Assembly (NCBI GenBank): GCA_963815305.1
Contig: CAWFFW010000002.1
Coordinates: forward strand, 186,001-250,000
Source: CAXBID01 sp963815305
GTDB taxonomy: Bacteria; Bacteroidota; Bacteroidia; Flavobacteriales; Flavobacteriaceae
Length of the DNA: 64,000 nucleotides
Direction: 5' to 3'
Positions 8,975 through 18,134 of this stretch are shown here, in pieces (position 1 is the stretch's first letter; every line of letters begins with the position of its first letter). A program made the translations under genes and the position numbers. Under the pieces are notes generated by a model. That model was not told the origin of the DNA. It ran no database searches and saw only the letters and a list, made by a program, of their open reading frames with translations.

Positions 8975-9035
8975 TGTCTTATTTTTTAAATCTGAATTGT
9001 AATTTTACAATAGTATGGTCTATTAAAACCGAGGG

Positions 9036-9066
9036 CAAATATACAAAGCCTTTATTACTTTCCAAA
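9036..9066 (-). promoter_or_regulatory. Bacteroidetes-type promoter of rpmH
   Basis: Read on the minus strand, TTTG (9063-9066) is followed after exactly 19 bases by TATATTTG (9036-9043). This matches the -33 TTTG and -7 TAnnTTTG consensus of the Bacteroidetes housekeeping sigma factor. Transcription should begin near 9029, about 55 bases before the rpmH ATG. Confidence 0.75.
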
Positions 9067-9270
9067 TCATTTTCGTAAAAATTTTTTTTATTTCATTTTA
9101 CAATTAAAAAATCCCAAAAACGCCTTTGTTTATTTGATACTACTGCTATTTTTTGTTGAAATTGTTTAAGTTATTTATCATAAAAATTTAGTTTCTTTGT
9201 AGTCTAAATTAAAAGTGGCCTTTTTTAATAGTTAAAAAGACGTCATCTATACTTTCTAAATTATAAAATA

Positions 9271-9846
9271 ATGTTCAATAAAATTATAAAACTAATTATC
9301 GCAGCTGGCATATTGGCTTTTGCTGTCTATCAATTTACTGAAGGCTACATAGGTAATGGTATCATGTTTATTTTACTGGCTTCTATATTTATATTCTTGT
9401 ATTTTAAAAATGAATTAATATTATTGGCTTTTCTAAGATTGAGAAAACAAGATTTTGATGGAGCCAAAAAATGGTTGAATAAAATTAAAAATCCTGAGGC
9501 CGCTTTAGTTAAAAAACAACAGGGTTACTATAATTATTTGCATGGTATTATGGTATCACAGAGTAATATGAATGAAGCTGAAAAATACTTTAAAAAAGCT
9601 ATTGCATTGGGCTTATCTATGAAACATGATTTAGCCATGGCTAAATTGAATTTAGCTGGCATTGCTTTTTCTAAACGTAGAAAACAAGAGGCACAAAAGT
9701 TGTTAACTGAAGCTACTAAGCTGGATAAGCAAGGCATGCTAACGGACCAAATAAAAATGATGAAGCAAAATATGAAACGTTCTGCTGGCCCAAACCAACA
9801 TTATGGTTCTGGTGGATCGTTAAGGGCGCAAAAAAGAGGGCGCTAA
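9271..9846 (+). CDS. Membrane-anchored TPR protein
   Basis: 191 residues. Two hydrophobic helices (about 5-22 and 31-46) are followed by a cytoplasmic or periplasmic part with TPR-like helix pairs. The clearest repeat is NEAEKYFKKAIALGL (about 96-110), and a second is EAQKLLTEATKLD. The tail is basic and glycine-rich (GSGGSLRAQKRGR). TPR regions mediate protein contacts; the partner is unknown. The gene stands alone on the plus strand and its stop overlaps the cardiolipin synthase stop by four bases, tail to tail. Confidence 0.72.
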   Translation: MFNKIIKLIIAAGILAFAVYQFTEGYIGNGIMFILLASIFIFLYFKNELILLAFLRLRKQDFDGAKKWLNKIKNPEAALVKKQQGYYNYLHGIMVSQSNMNEAEKYFKKAIALGLSMKHDLAMAKLNLAGIAFSKRRKQEAQKLLTEATKLDKQGMLTDQIKMMKQNMKRSAGPNQHYGSGGSLRAQKRGR

Positions 9847-11297
9847 ATTAAAGGGGTCCAAAGTCTACAATACGATTCTTTTAGCTTTTCCATTTTAGAT
9901 CTATTTTTCCACTTATCGGGTATAATTTCTTCGCTGTCTTTTAAATCATCAAAAAAATGTTCTTTTAGAATCTTACTATTTTCAATATCATAAATAAAGG
10001 CATTTACCTCAAAATTTATATTAAAACTTCTATAGTCCATATTTGATGTTCCAACTGTTGAAAAAATATCATCTATGACTATGGTTTTTGCATGTATAAA
10101 ACCTTTGGTATAACGATAAATCTTAATATTTGCATCAATTAAAAATTCCAAATACGAATTAGATGCATGTTTTACTACCCATGAATCAGACTTTTTAGGA
10201 ATAAGTAATCTTACATCTATACCACTTTTTGATGCTATTTGTAGTGCGGTTATAATTTCTTTATTGGGTACAAAATATGGTGTAGTGATATAAATATATT
10301 CTTTAGCTGTATTAATAGCTGTTAGCATCGCTTCCATTATATACGGCCAATCTGTATCTGGACCGCTTGCTGCTATTTGTATTGCAACGTCGTTTTTACA
10401 GGTTACTTTTGGGAAATAGGTATTGTTTATTTTTAATTTTTCATTTGAAACAAAATCCCATGTCGAAAAAAAATTTATTTGTAATGATTTTACAGCTTCC
10501 CCTACAATTCTGAGATGTGTATCTCGCCAAAAAAAAGTACTATCATCATTATTTACATATTCATTTGAAATATTAATACCACCAACAAAGGCTATTTTAC
10601 CATCTATTAAAGCTATTTTACGATGGTTTCGGTAATTCATTTTTCCAGTAAATTTGGAAAATAAAACGGGCATAAAAGGATAATGTTGTACACCACTTTC
10701 AACCAATCTGTGTTTCATTTTTTTAGACAGCTTACTGCCAACATCATCATAAGCTAATCTTACCTCAATACCCTTTTTAGCCTTTTCACATAAAACGTCT
10801 AAAACAGGTGTACCAACGTCATCATCTTTAATTATATAATATTCTAAATGAATATGATGCTCTGCCGTTTTTAAATCTCTTAATAAATATTCAAATTTAG
10901 TTTTACCATTTCTTATAATATCTATTTCGTTACAAAGTGTTAAAGGTGAGTTTTTATTACTGTACAGTAGCTCTACTAATTTAACTTTCTCATGTAAATA
11001 ATCATCTACTTTTTTTATTTCTGCTTTATCTAATTCTAATTCTTCGTTAATAGATTGAATTGTTGATTGATTAAGCACGTGCTTTCTACTAAAAATTTTG
11101 TTTTTTCTATATTCTTGACCAAATAAATAGTAAACCAAAAGTCCTAAAAAAGGAAAGAAGAAAAGAACGATAATGTAGGATAGCGTTTTGGATGGGTTAA
11201 TGTTTTTAAGAATAACGGTAATAACAGCAGATATTGCTATAACATAATTTAATACAATTAAGATATTCCAATAATTATCTTTAACGTAATCAATCAT
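9843..11297 (-). CDS. cls: Cardiolipin synthase (phospholipase D family)
   Basis: 484 residues, normal for the family. Two N-terminal membrane helices (about 10-30 and 38-60) precede two phospholipase D domains. Both HKD motifs are complete: H225-x-K227 with D232 (NHRKIALID) and H402-x-K404 with D409 (HAKTIVIDD), each followed by the usual G(G/T)xNxxxR-like segment. The enzyme condenses two phosphatidylglycerol molecules to cardiolipin and glycerol at the inner membrane. It begins 6 bases after the transglycosylase stop and is probably co-transcribed with it. Confidence 0.93.
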   Translation of the reverse strand: MIDYVKDNYWNILIVLNYVIAISAVITVILKNINPSKTLSYIIVLFFFPFLGLLVYYLFGQEYRKNKIFSRKHVLNQSTIQSINEELELDKAEIKKVDDYLHEKVKLVELLYSNKNSPLTLCNEIDIIRNGKTKFEYLLRDLKTAEHHIHLEYYIIKDDDVGTPVLDVLCEKAKKGIEVRLAYDDVGSKLSKKMKHRLVESGVQHYPFMPVLFSKFTGKMNYRNHRKIALIDGKIAFVGGINISNEYVNNDDSTFFWRDTHLRIVGEAVKSLQINFFSTWDFVSNEKLKINNTYFPKVTCKNDVAIQIAASGPDTDWPYIMEAMLTAINTAKEYIYITTPYFVPNKEIITALQIASKSGIDVRLLIPKKSDSWVVKHASNSYLEFLIDANIKIYRYTKGFIHAKTIVIDDIFSTVGTSNMDYRSFNINFEVNAFIYDIENSKILKEHFFDDLKDSEEIIPDKWKNRSKMEKLKESYCRLWTPLI

Positions 11298-11303
11298 TAC
11301 ATT

Positions 11304-12224
11304 TTATTTATAATACCCGTCCTTCGGAATATCAATATCATATAATTTTCTTGATTTATTATTAAGGTAAGGTTCTCTAAGCCATGGATTGTGAATTTTT
11401 AATATTTTATAATTTATACCAAACGATTCAGCAAATGACGTAAAATCTGTTACCGCACTATCAACCTCGACTTTGTAAGTAGGAACGTTAGTATATAAAT
11501 CTTTTTCTCTAAAATTAAATCCGTATTTAGCTGGATTATTTAAAATTTCTTTAAGAGCCACTATTCTAAATAAATAGCGTCCTGTTTCTTCACCTAATAA
11601 CAAATCGTAATAGTCATTTACACCTTGTTCTTTTAAACGTCTAGACATTCCAGCATTTCCTGCATTATATCCAGCAGCTGCTAACGTCCATGTCCCTAAT
11701 TCTTGTTTAGATTTTAGTAGGTATTTACAAGCTACTCCAGTTGCTTTTTCTAAATGGTAGCGTTCATCTACATTATCATTAACTTCTAATCCATTTTCTC
11801 TAGCTGTTGCAGGCATAATTTGCCATACACCTCTAGCTCCAGCTGGAGATACTGCATTTGTTAATCCGCTTTCAATAACTGCTAAATATTTAAAATCGTT
11901 TGGAATACCGTGCTTTTCTAAAATAGGTTCAATAATTGGAAAATATTTTTTAGCACGTTTAAACATTAATAACCCGTTTGATTGCCAATAGGTGTTTACT
12001 AATAATTCTCTATCCATTCGTTCCAAAATATCAGGATTTTTAAGGGGCATAGGTTCGCCCGCAAAATCTAAATTTTCTGGTACTTGTAACGCATAAACGT
12101 TATAATCGTTTATAATTTTTGTTTCAAAATTTTCATCAGTTGGTGCATCTTGTAGGGCATAAATAAATAAGGCACATAAACTTAATAATCCCACAAACGC
12201 CAGTAATTTTTGTACTATCTTCAT
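11304..12224 (-). CDS. Lytic murein transglycosylase (SLT/MltD-like catalytic domain)
   Basis: 306 residues with an N-terminal signal or anchor segment (about 8-24). The SLT domain spans about 95-235. It has the catalytic glutamate E118 in the ESGL motif, then SPAGARGVWQIMPATAR, and AAAGYNAGNAG. These enzymes cleave peptidoglycan between MurNAc and GlcNAc, giving 1,6-anhydroMurNAc ends. No LysM domain follows, unlike full-length MltD, so cell-wall targeting may differ. It lies between the alpha/beta hydrolase and cls genes on the same strand. Which envelope process it serves is not shown. Confidence 0.9.
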   Translation of the reverse strand: MKIVQKLLAFVGLLSLCALFIYALQDAPTDENFETKIINDYNVYALQVPENLDFAGEPMPLKNPDILERMDRELLVNTYWQSNGLLMFKRAKKYFPIIEPILEKHGIPNDFKYLAVIESGLTNAVSPAGARGVWQIMPATARENGLEVNDNVDERYHLEKATGVACKYLLKSKQELGTWTLAAAGYNAGNAGMSRRLKEQGVNDYYDLLLGEETGRYLFRIVALKEILNNPAKYGFNFREKDLYTNVPTYKVEVDSAVTDFTSFAESFGINYKILKIHNPWLREPYLNNKSRKLYDIDIPKDGYYK

Positions 12225-12273
12225 TTTTAAAAAGTTTTGTTTAAAATTAAATAAAATATTGGAATAAATTGAT

Positions 12274-12939
12274 TTAACTATTCAAAATAATACGGGGTAA
12301 ATGTTTATTAAACCACTTATGCTTATTAATAATCATTATGTGGGTTCCGCCTTTTATTTTGATACAGTTTGAGATATTTTTAATTGAAAAAACAGCGTCA
12401 TTATCGCCATGAATATGAACAATATCTGGATTATAAGTTTCTTGATTCCAACAAACCATATTTTTTATAGCCCAAGTTAAATATTTACTATCATCTACGG
12501 ATAGGTATTTTTTATATAATTCCAATCTTTTATTAACTTTAGTGCCGTAGGCATATTTTGCTAGAACATCTATATTGCTGGCTAGCTGTGTTGGGACTAA
12601 CTTATATACTTTAGTTATTTTAGCCAATAATATATGCCTTGGTAATTCGTTTACCGACTTTACACTAGATACAATTATTAATTTCCGCACCTTAATATAT
12701 TTACTCATTTCCTGCACCAAAACACCACCAAAAGAAACACCTAAAAGCACGATATTCTCATGTTTTATAGGTTTTACTATACGTTGTGCATAGGCTTCAA
12801 TAGTCTCATTATCAAGAGGAATCATCCATTCTAAGTAATGAATTTTGAACTGATTTTCAGGAAGTCTAATATGTTCGAAAATTTTAGGACTAGCAGCCAT
12901 TCCAGGCATGAAATAAACATGTATTAACTCTTGATGCAT
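12274..12939 (-). CDS. Alpha/beta-hydrolase fold protein
   Basis: 221 residues, cytoplasmic (no signal peptide). The fold is recognised from the nucleophile elbow GVSFGG with Ser69, an acid residue in HIHGDND, and a late histidine in GGTHIMI, giving a plausible Ser-Asp-His triad. The family is too broad to predict a substrate; esterase or thioesterase-like activity is possible. Upstream, CAAAGTTA at 12998-13005 reads as a -7 box on the minus strand and overlaps the divergent promoter region of the neighbouring GNAT gene. Confidence 0.75.
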   Translation of the reverse strand: MHQELIHVYFMPGMAASPKIFEHIRLPENQFKIHYLEWMIPLDNETIEAYAQRIVKPIKHENIVLLGVSFGGVLVQEMSKYIKVRKLIIVSSVKSVNELPRHILLAKITKVYKLVPTQLASNIDVLAKYAYGTKVNKRLELYKKYLSVDDSKYLTWAIKNMVCWNQETYNPDIVHIHGDNDAVFSIKNISNCIKIKGGTHIMIINKHKWFNKHLPRIILNS

Positions 12940-12984
12940 AAGGTATTAACTTGTTTTTTTCTTTAAATTGATGATAATTTTATG

Positions 12985-13005
12985 TACTTTTGCAAAACAA
13001 AGTTA
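12985..13005. promoter_or_regulatory. Possible back-to-back promoters for the hydrolase and GNAT genes
   Basis: TACTTTTG (12985-12992, plus strand) and the minus-strand match TAACTTTG (12998-13005) both fit the TAnnTTTG -7 consensus and lie 5 bases apart between the divergent genes. Neither has a perfect TTTG at the expected 19-base distance, so this is a suggestion only. Confidence 0.4.
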
Positions 13006-13057
13006 GATAAATAGAACTCACTATTTAAGATTCCTAAGAAATAAAACAATAAATGTT

Positions 13058-13354
13058 ATGGTTGAAGCTGCAGAATTAGTTGATAATGATTTTTTACGTC
13101 AATTTGAAATTAAAATAGATGGCCATTTGGCTAAAATTGAATACTCACTACAAGAGCGAAAAATTTTTCTAACTAAAATGATTATTCCAGAAGGTATAAA
13201 AGACGAGAATTTTAGAAAGGAATTTTTAGCTGCTGTTTTTGAGCAAATTAATGATAGAAATTTAAGTATAGTTCCAACTAGCCCTGAAATCGCAAAATTT
13301 GTAAGAAGTAATAGAAAATACAAGCGCATGCTTCCAGTGGGTTTAAGAATTTAA
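13058..13354 (+). CDS. Small GNAT-type N-acetyltransferase (YjdJ-like)
   Basis: 98 residues. It matches the short acetyltransferase family (Acetyltransf_CG type): an N-terminal FEIKIDGHLAKIEYSL, a central MIIPEGIKDENFRKEFLAAVFE, and a C-terminal LSIVPTSPEIAKFVRSN. The last is the usual P-x-C/S-xx-(V/A) cofactor and active region of these mini-GNATs. It would use acetyl-CoA, but substrates are unknown. The gene stands alone and ends in a strong bidirectional terminator shared with mtaB. Confidence 0.78.
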   Translation: MVEAAELVDNDFLRQFEIKIDGHLAKIEYSLQERKIFLTKMIIPEGIKDENFRKEFLAAVFEQINDRNLSIVPTSPEIAKFVRSNRKYKRMLPVGLRI

Positions 13355-13362
13355 AATCATTA

Positions 13363-13410
13363 CATAAAACAAAAAAACGAAACTAAAAAGTTTCGTTTTT
13401 TTGTTTTATG
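13363..13410. terminator. Bidirectional terminator between GNAT gene and mtaB
   Basis: A perfect 21-base inverted repeat (13363-13383 and 13390-13410) encloses a six-base loop. Each arm contains GTTTCG next to a run of seven Ts in the outgoing strand, so it can end transcription from both sides. The right arm includes the mtaB stop codon. Confidence 0.88.
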
Positions 13411-14746
13411 CCACTAGTTCTTTTACAAATTCAAACCGTACCAAACCATCATCATCAATTTTGGTTAATTCTACTTCATGTAATGTATTCACCAATTCTG
13501 GATTCCAAGGCGTCTTTACCTTTATATAGTTTCCTGTAAATCCATGAATGTAACCTTCTTTATTTTCGCTTTCAAATAAAACATGTCTTTTACTTCCTAT
13601 TTGGCTTTCATAAAACGCTCGTCGCTTTTTAACAGATAAACCGCGTAGCATTTTACTGCGTTTAATTCTAGTTCTTTTTGGCACTACACGATTCATTTTT
13701 GCAGCTTCGGTATTATTGCGTTCAGAATACGTGAATACATGTAAATATGAAATATCTAATTCATTTAAAAAATTATAAGTCTCTAAAAAATGATCATTGG
13801 TTTCGCCAGGAAACCCAACAATAATATCAACACCAATACAGGCATGAGGCATCACTTCTTTTATTTTTGAAACACGATCTAAATACAACTCTCTCAAATA
13901 TCGACGCTTCATCATTTTTAGAATAGCATTACTTCCACTTTGTAATGGTACATGAAAATGGGGCACAAAGGATTGTGAATTAGAAACCAAATCGATAGTT
14001 TTATTTTTTAATAAATTGGGTTCTATAGATGAAATACGCAAACGCTCAATACCTTCAATTTTATCAAGTTCGCTTACTAAATCTAAAAAGGTGTGTTCGT
14101 GTTTTTTATTCCCGAATTCACCCTTTCCATAATCCCCAATATTAACTCCCGTTAAAACAATTTCTTTAATGTTTTTTTTGGAAATTTCTTTTGCATTTTT
14201 TAAAACATTCGCCATAGTATCGCTTCGCGAAATACCGCGAGCTAAAGGAATGGTGCAATAGGTGCATTTATAATCACATCCATCTTGCACTTTTAAAAAC
14301 GCTCTTGTTCTATCGTCTATCGAATAGCTCCCTACATAAAAATCGGCATCTTCAATATCGCAAGAATATATTTCTCCAGAAATTGTATAACGTTTGGTCT
14401 GCCTTAATAAATCGTTAATGTAACTGGTAATTTTAAACTTTTCAGTTGCTCCAAGAACCAAATCTACACCGTTTACATCAGCTAATTCCTGTGGTTTTAA
14501 TTGCGCATAGCATCCAATGGCTATAACAAAAGCTTCAGTGTTTTTCCTTTGAGCTTGTTTTACGATGGTTTTAAAACGTTTATCAGCGTTCTCAGTTACC
14601 GAACAGGTGTTAATTACATAAATATCTGCGTTTTCAGAAAAATCGACACGTTCATAGCCTTCCTTCTTAAAACCTCTAGCAATCGTTGATGTTTCTGAAA
14701 AATTAAGCTTACAGCCTAAGGTATAAAATGCTACTTTTTTACTCAT
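13406..14746 (-). CDS. mtaB: tRNA t6A37 methylthiotransferase MtaB
   Basis: 446 residues. A radical-SAM enzyme that converts t6A to ms2t6A at position 37 of tRNAs decoding ANN codons. The N-terminal UPF0004 domain has the three cluster-binding cysteines C12, C48 and C79 (TLGCKLN, NTCSVT, GCYAQ). The radical-SAM domain has C157-x3-C161-x2-C164 (GCDYKCTYC). A C-terminal TRAM-like region follows (about 375-445). The TLGCKLN opening and CDYKCTYC spacing fit MtaB better than MiaB or RimO. It has its own terminator downstream. Confidence 0.93.
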   Translation of the reverse strand: MSKKVAFYTLGCKLNFSETSTIARGFKKEGYERVDFSENADIYVINTCSVTENADKRFKTIVKQAQRKNTEAFVIAIGCYAQLKPQELADVNGVDLVLGATEKFKITSYINDLLRQTKRYTISGEIYSCDIEDADFYVGSYSIDDRTRAFLKVQDGCDYKCTYCTIPLARGISRSDTMANVLKNAKEISKKNIKEIVLTGVNIGDYGKGEFGNKKHEHTFLDLVSELDKIEGIERLRISSIEPNLLKNKTIDLVSNSQSFVPHFHVPLQSGSNAILKMMKRRYLRELYLDRVSKIKEVMPHACIGVDIIVGFPGETNDHFLETYNFLNELDISYLHVFTYSERNNTEAAKMNRVVPKRTRIKRSKMLRGLSVKKRRAFYESQIGSKRHVLFESENKEGYIHGFTGNYIKVKTPWNPELVNTLHEVELTKIDDDGLVRFEFVKELVA

Positions 14747-14756
14747 TTATATTTTG

Positions 14757-14782
14757 TTATCCTGAACTTGTTTCAAGATCTT
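14757..14782. repeat. Degenerate copy of a palindromic intergenic repeat
   Basis: The stretch CCTGAACTTGTTTCAAGATC is an imperfect palindrome (CTGAA...TTCAAG). From memory it resembles a palindrome scattered between genes in many flavobacterial genomes. Only one copy is in this window, so its repetitive nature cannot be shown here. Confidence 0.35.
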
Positions 14783-14835
14783 TTAAAATTTATCTTTACA
14801 CTTAAAAGACCACAAATTTACAATTTATAAGTAAC

Positions 14836-16455
14836 ATGATAAAACTCAATATGAGAGAAATAATAAACTGCTTATCAGCTATTTGTGTTTTCTTAATGGC
14901 ATTTTCATGCAGTAATAAAGTCTCTATAAATAAAGAACATCTTGTATTTAGATACAATGAATCTGCCAACTTAAATACTTTAGATCCTGCATTTTCAAGA
15001 ACACTTCAGGATAATTCAGCATGTAATCAGTTATTTAATGGGCTAGTTCAATTGGATAGTAATTTAAATATTTTGCCCTGTATCGCTAAACATTGGAACG
15101 TGTCTGATGATGGTTTTTTTTACAATTTTATATTACGGGATGACATTTATTTTCATAAACATGAATTGTTTGGAGAAGACTCTACAAGAACTGTGGTTGC
15201 TAAAGATTTTGAATATAGCCTGAACCGATTAAGAGATAAAAAGATTGCGGCTCCAGGAAGTTGGGTTTTAAATAAAGTTAAAGATTTTAAAGCTATAAAC
15301 GATTCCGTCTTTCAAGTTGAATTAGAACAACCATTCCCTGCTTTTATTGGTTTATTAACTATGAAATATTGTTCGGTTGTGCCTCAAGAAATTGTTGAGC
15401 ATTATGGCACCGAATTTAGATCACACCCCATTGGTACAGGACCATTTAAATTTAAACGTTGGGAAGAAAATATTAAATTGGTTTTTAGAAAAAATCAAAA
15501 TTACTTTGAAACGGATAAACACGGAAAACAGTTACCTTACCTAGAAGCTGTTGCCATTACTTTTTTGCCTGATAAACAAAGTGAGTTTTTACAATTTATT
15601 CAGGGGAATCTCGATCTTTTAAAGAGTTTGGATGCTTCCTATAAAGACGAATTACTAACTGCTGATGGACACCTTCGGGAGACTTACTCAGGCTCTGTAA
15701 ACATGATTCGTGGGCCCTATTTAAACACGGAATATTTAGGCTTTTATTTAGATTCTGAAACCCCAGAAATTCAGTCTCAACTCATCAGAAAAGCCATAAA
15801 CTATGGTTTTGACAGAAAAAAAATGATGATCTATTTGCGAAACGGTATTGGAAATGCTGCAAATGGCGGTTTCATACCAATGGGTCTTCTCGGACACGAT
15901 AAATCTATTGGGTTTTCATATCAACCCAAAAAAGCTAAGAAATTAATTGAGCAATTTAAAAAAGAAAGCGGTATTGAAAATCCAGAAATTACACTTACTA
16001 CCACTAGTAATTATTTAAGTTTTTGTGAATTTATTCAGCGTGAGCTTCAAAAATCGGGCTTAACTATTAATTTAGATGTTATGCCAGAATCTACTTTACG
16101 TTCGGCACGATCACATGGCAAAGTGGATATGTTTAGAAGTTCTTGGATTGCTGATTATTTAGACGCCGAAAACTACCTCTCCATATTTTACAGTGAAAAT
16201 TTTGCCCCTAATGGTTCAAACTATTTCCATTTTAAAAATGACATAGTTGACAGTTTATACAATAAAGCATTTACTATAACAGATATTGAACAACGTAAAC
16301 ATCTTTATACAACTATAGATTCTTTAGCCATGGAAAACGCTATTATGGTACCATTGTATTATGACGAAGTTATCCGGTTTACCAGAAAAAATATAAAAGG
16401 CTTAGGTAAAAACCCCATTGATATGTTGGATTTAAGATATGTGAGAAAGGATTAA
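14836..16455 (+). CDS. Peptide-type ABC transporter substrate-binding lipoprotein (SBP family 5)
   Basis: 539 residues. The lipobox (AFSC) puts the lipid-bearing cysteine at residue 25. An alternative ATG at 14851 would place it at residue 20 and is equally plausible. The mature protein follows the OppA/DppA family: DPAFSRTLQD near the start, FNGLVQLDSNLNILP, the WNVSDDGFFYNFILRDDIYFH segment in pieces, and HPIGTGPFKF. It should bind oligopeptides or similar ligands at the outer face of the inner membrane. No permease or ATPase gene lies beside it, so it either serves a transporter elsewhere or has another role. It ends two bases before a convergent gene. Confidence 0.87.
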   Translation: MIKLNMREIINCLSAICVFLMAFSCSNKVSINKEHLVFRYNESANLNTLDPAFSRTLQDNSACNQLFNGLVQLDSNLNILPCIAKHWNVSDDGFFYNFILRDDIYFHKHELFGEDSTRTVVAKDFEYSLNRLRDKKIAAPGSWVLNKVKDFKAINDSVFQVELEQPFPAFIGLLTMKYCSVVPQEIVEHYGTEFRSHPIGTGPFKFKRWEENIKLVFRKNQNYFETDKHGKQLPYLEAVAITFLPDKQSEFLQFIQGNLDLLKSLDASYKDELLTADGHLRETYSGSVNMIRGPYLNTEYLGFYLDSETPEIQSQLIRKAINYGFDRKKMMIYLRNGIGNAANGGFIPMGLLGHDKSIGFSYQPKKAKKLIEQFKKESGIENPEITLTTTSNYLSFCEFIQRELQKSGLTINLDVMPESTLRSARSHGKVDMFRSSWIADYLDAENYLSIFYSENFAPNGSNYFHFKNDIVDSLYNKAFTITDIEQRKHLYTTIDSLAMENAIMVPLYYDEVIRFTRKNIKGLGKNPIDMLDLRYVRKD

Positions 16456-16457
16456 TT

Positions 16458-16790
16458 TTATTCCTCTATATTTTTACCAATATCTTGGATTTCATCTTTG
16501 ATAACTAAAACTGATTTTTTCCACCTATTTTCTAAAAACTGATAAAATACCCAAACTGAAAATATCCCTAAGGGAATCATCAATAAGTTCATACCATAAG
16601 ACTGCTCCCAATCAAATCCCCAATTAAAAAAATAAATATCTAAAACCATAATTAAAGCCAGTAATAATGTTCCTACGCCGTAATACAATGCAATTCCTAA
16701 AATGGCAAATAACCATTTATTTTGCTCAAATTCGCCAGCTAAATCATAAAAACGTTTCCCAATAAAATAGATGAATAAAAATACTAACAT
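16458..16790 (-). CDS. Small integral membrane protein of unknown function
   Basis: 110 residues. Hydrophobic helices are visible at about 1-11, 25-50 and 66-85, followed by a charged C-terminal tail (VIKDEIQDIGKNIEE). No known domain is recognised. It starts 14 bases after the stop of the GlmU-like gene on the same strand, so the two are probably one transcription unit. The function is unknown. Confidence 0.65.
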   Translation of the reverse strand: MLVFLFIYFIGKRFYDLAGEFEQNKWLFAILGIALYYGVGTLLLALIMVLDIYFFNWGFDWEQSYGMNLLMIPLGIFSVWVFYQFLENRWKKSVLVIKDEIQDIGKNIEE

Positions 16791-16804
16791 AATTTCTTAA
16801 GTTA

Positions 16805-17980
16805 TTATACCCTTCTAAATTTCTTTGTTTCTTCAAAAACATGTTCTAAAATAGCTTGGTCTTGTTCGGTGAAATCAATTTTACGCCTATCCATAACCAT
16901 CTTAGAAACCTCAAAAGCCTTTTTGGTTAAATAGGTTGTAAACCCACTGCTACCGCCCCAACTAAAACTTGGCACAAAATTTCTTGGAAAACCACTACCA
17001 AAAATATTAACGCTAACCCCAACAACTGTTCCTGTATTAAACATGGTATTAATACCGCATTTACTGTGATCTCCCATCATGAGTCCGCAAAACTGAAGTC
17101 CAGTTTTAGCAAAACCTTCAGTTTGGTAATCCCAAAGTCTAACCTCAGCATAATTATTTTTTAAATTAGAGGTATTTGTATCTGCACCTAAGTTGCACCA
17201 CTCACCTAAAACCGAGTTTCCTAAAAAACCCTCATGTCCTTTGTTTGAATATCCAAAAATAACAGAGTTGTTAACCTCGCCTCCTACTTTACTATATGGC
17301 CCCACAGTAGTTGGTCCATATATTTTGGACCCTAATTTCAATATTGATTCTTCGCATAAAGCCAATGGACCTCGAACCAATGAACCCTCCATGATTTCGG
17401 CGTTAACTCCTATATAAATGAATCCGTTGCTTGCGTTTAGCGTGGTAAATTCTAATTTTGCGCCTTGTTCAATAAAAATATTTTCTGGTGCTATAACATT
17501 ATTACTTGGCGGAATAGGTTGTGATTTTCTATTTTTTGTAATTAAGTTAAAATCCTCTTGAATAACTTCTGCGTTTTTTGAAAAAATATCCCAAGTGTTT
17601 TCTATTTTTATAAGGTCTTCATTAAATTCTATGGCTTCATAAGTTTCAAAATCAATATCATCTTGTGCTGCTTTAGCAAAAAATGCAATAACATCTTCGT
17701 CTTTAAATATAGCTTGGTTTTCTTTGAGGTCCTTTACCATTTCAACCAGTTCCAAATTTGGTAAATAAGATGCATTTATCATCACATTCTCATCCATTTC
17801 AACCATAGGATATCTGTCTGACAAATAATCCTCAGTTACTGTTGTAGTTGTTGATTCTAAATAAGCTTCCCATTTTTCGCGAATAGTTATTATACCAATT
17901 CTAATTTCAGCTACTGGTCTGGTAAAAGTAAAAGGGAGCAAATTATTGCGAGAAGGTCCATCAAAGAGAATGTAATTCAT
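16805..17980 (-). CDS. GlmU-like putative sugar nucleotidyltransferase with left-handed beta-helix
   Basis: 391 residues. The C-terminal half (about 160-350) has the hexapeptide-repeat pattern of a left-handed beta-helix (for example LEFTTLNASNGFIYIG, SIL-KLGSKIYGPTTVG), as in GlmU acyltransferases. The N-terminal half resembles a nucleotidyltransferase domain, but its opening is FDGPSRNNLLPFTFTRPVAE. The GxGTRM nucleotide-binding loop of true GlmU is absent. Bacteroidota carry a conserved family of this kind, annotated as putative sugar nucleotidyl transferase. The substrate is unknown. It lies near a glycosyltransferase and a phosphohexomutase, which supports a sugar-nucleotide role. Confidence 0.82.
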   Translation of the reverse strand: MNYILFDGPSRNNLLPFTFTRPVAEIRIGIITIREKWEAYLESTTTTVTEDYLSDRYPMVEMDENVMINASYLPNLELVEMVKDLKENQAIFKDEDVIAFFAKAAQDDIDFETYEAIEFNEDLIKIENTWDIFSKNAEVIQEDFNLITKNRKSQPIPPSNNVIAPENIFIEQGAKLEFTTLNASNGFIYIGVNAEIMEGSLVRGPLALCEESILKLGSKIYGPTTVGPYSKVGGEVNNSVIFGYSNKGHEGFLGNSVLGEWCNLGADTNTSNLKNNYAEVRLWDYQTEGFAKTGLQFCGLMMGDHSKCGINTMFNTGTVVGVSVNIFGSGFPRNFVPSFSWGGSSGFTTYLTKKAFEVSKMVMDRRKIDFTEQDQAILEHVFEETKKFRRV

Positions 17981-17996
17981 AAAATGATTAAAAAAC

Positions 17997-18017
17997 TAAA
18001 AGTTAAAAGTTAAAAGT
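17997..18017. repeat. Three tandem copies of a 7-base unit
   Basis: TAAAAGT is repeated three times exactly in the leader of the GlmU-like gene. It could be slippage-prone, but its position upstream of the start means that copy changes would not shift a reading frame. Confidence 0.6.
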
Positions 18018-18076
18018 TGTGCCCCTTAATTGTAAACCTTTATAATTAGTAAATCAAAAATAACATATTAGAAGGC

Positions 18077-18107
18077 AAAAAAAAAGCCTTTCAATAAATG
18101 AAAGGCT
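18077..18107 (-). terminator. Rho-independent terminator of rpmE
   Basis: Arms AGCCTTTCA (18085-18093) and TGAAAGGCT (18099-18107) pair perfectly around a five-base loop. On the minus strand the stem is followed by a run of nine Ts. Confidence 0.88.
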
Positions 18108-18134
18108 AGATTATAAATATTTATGATGCTAAAA

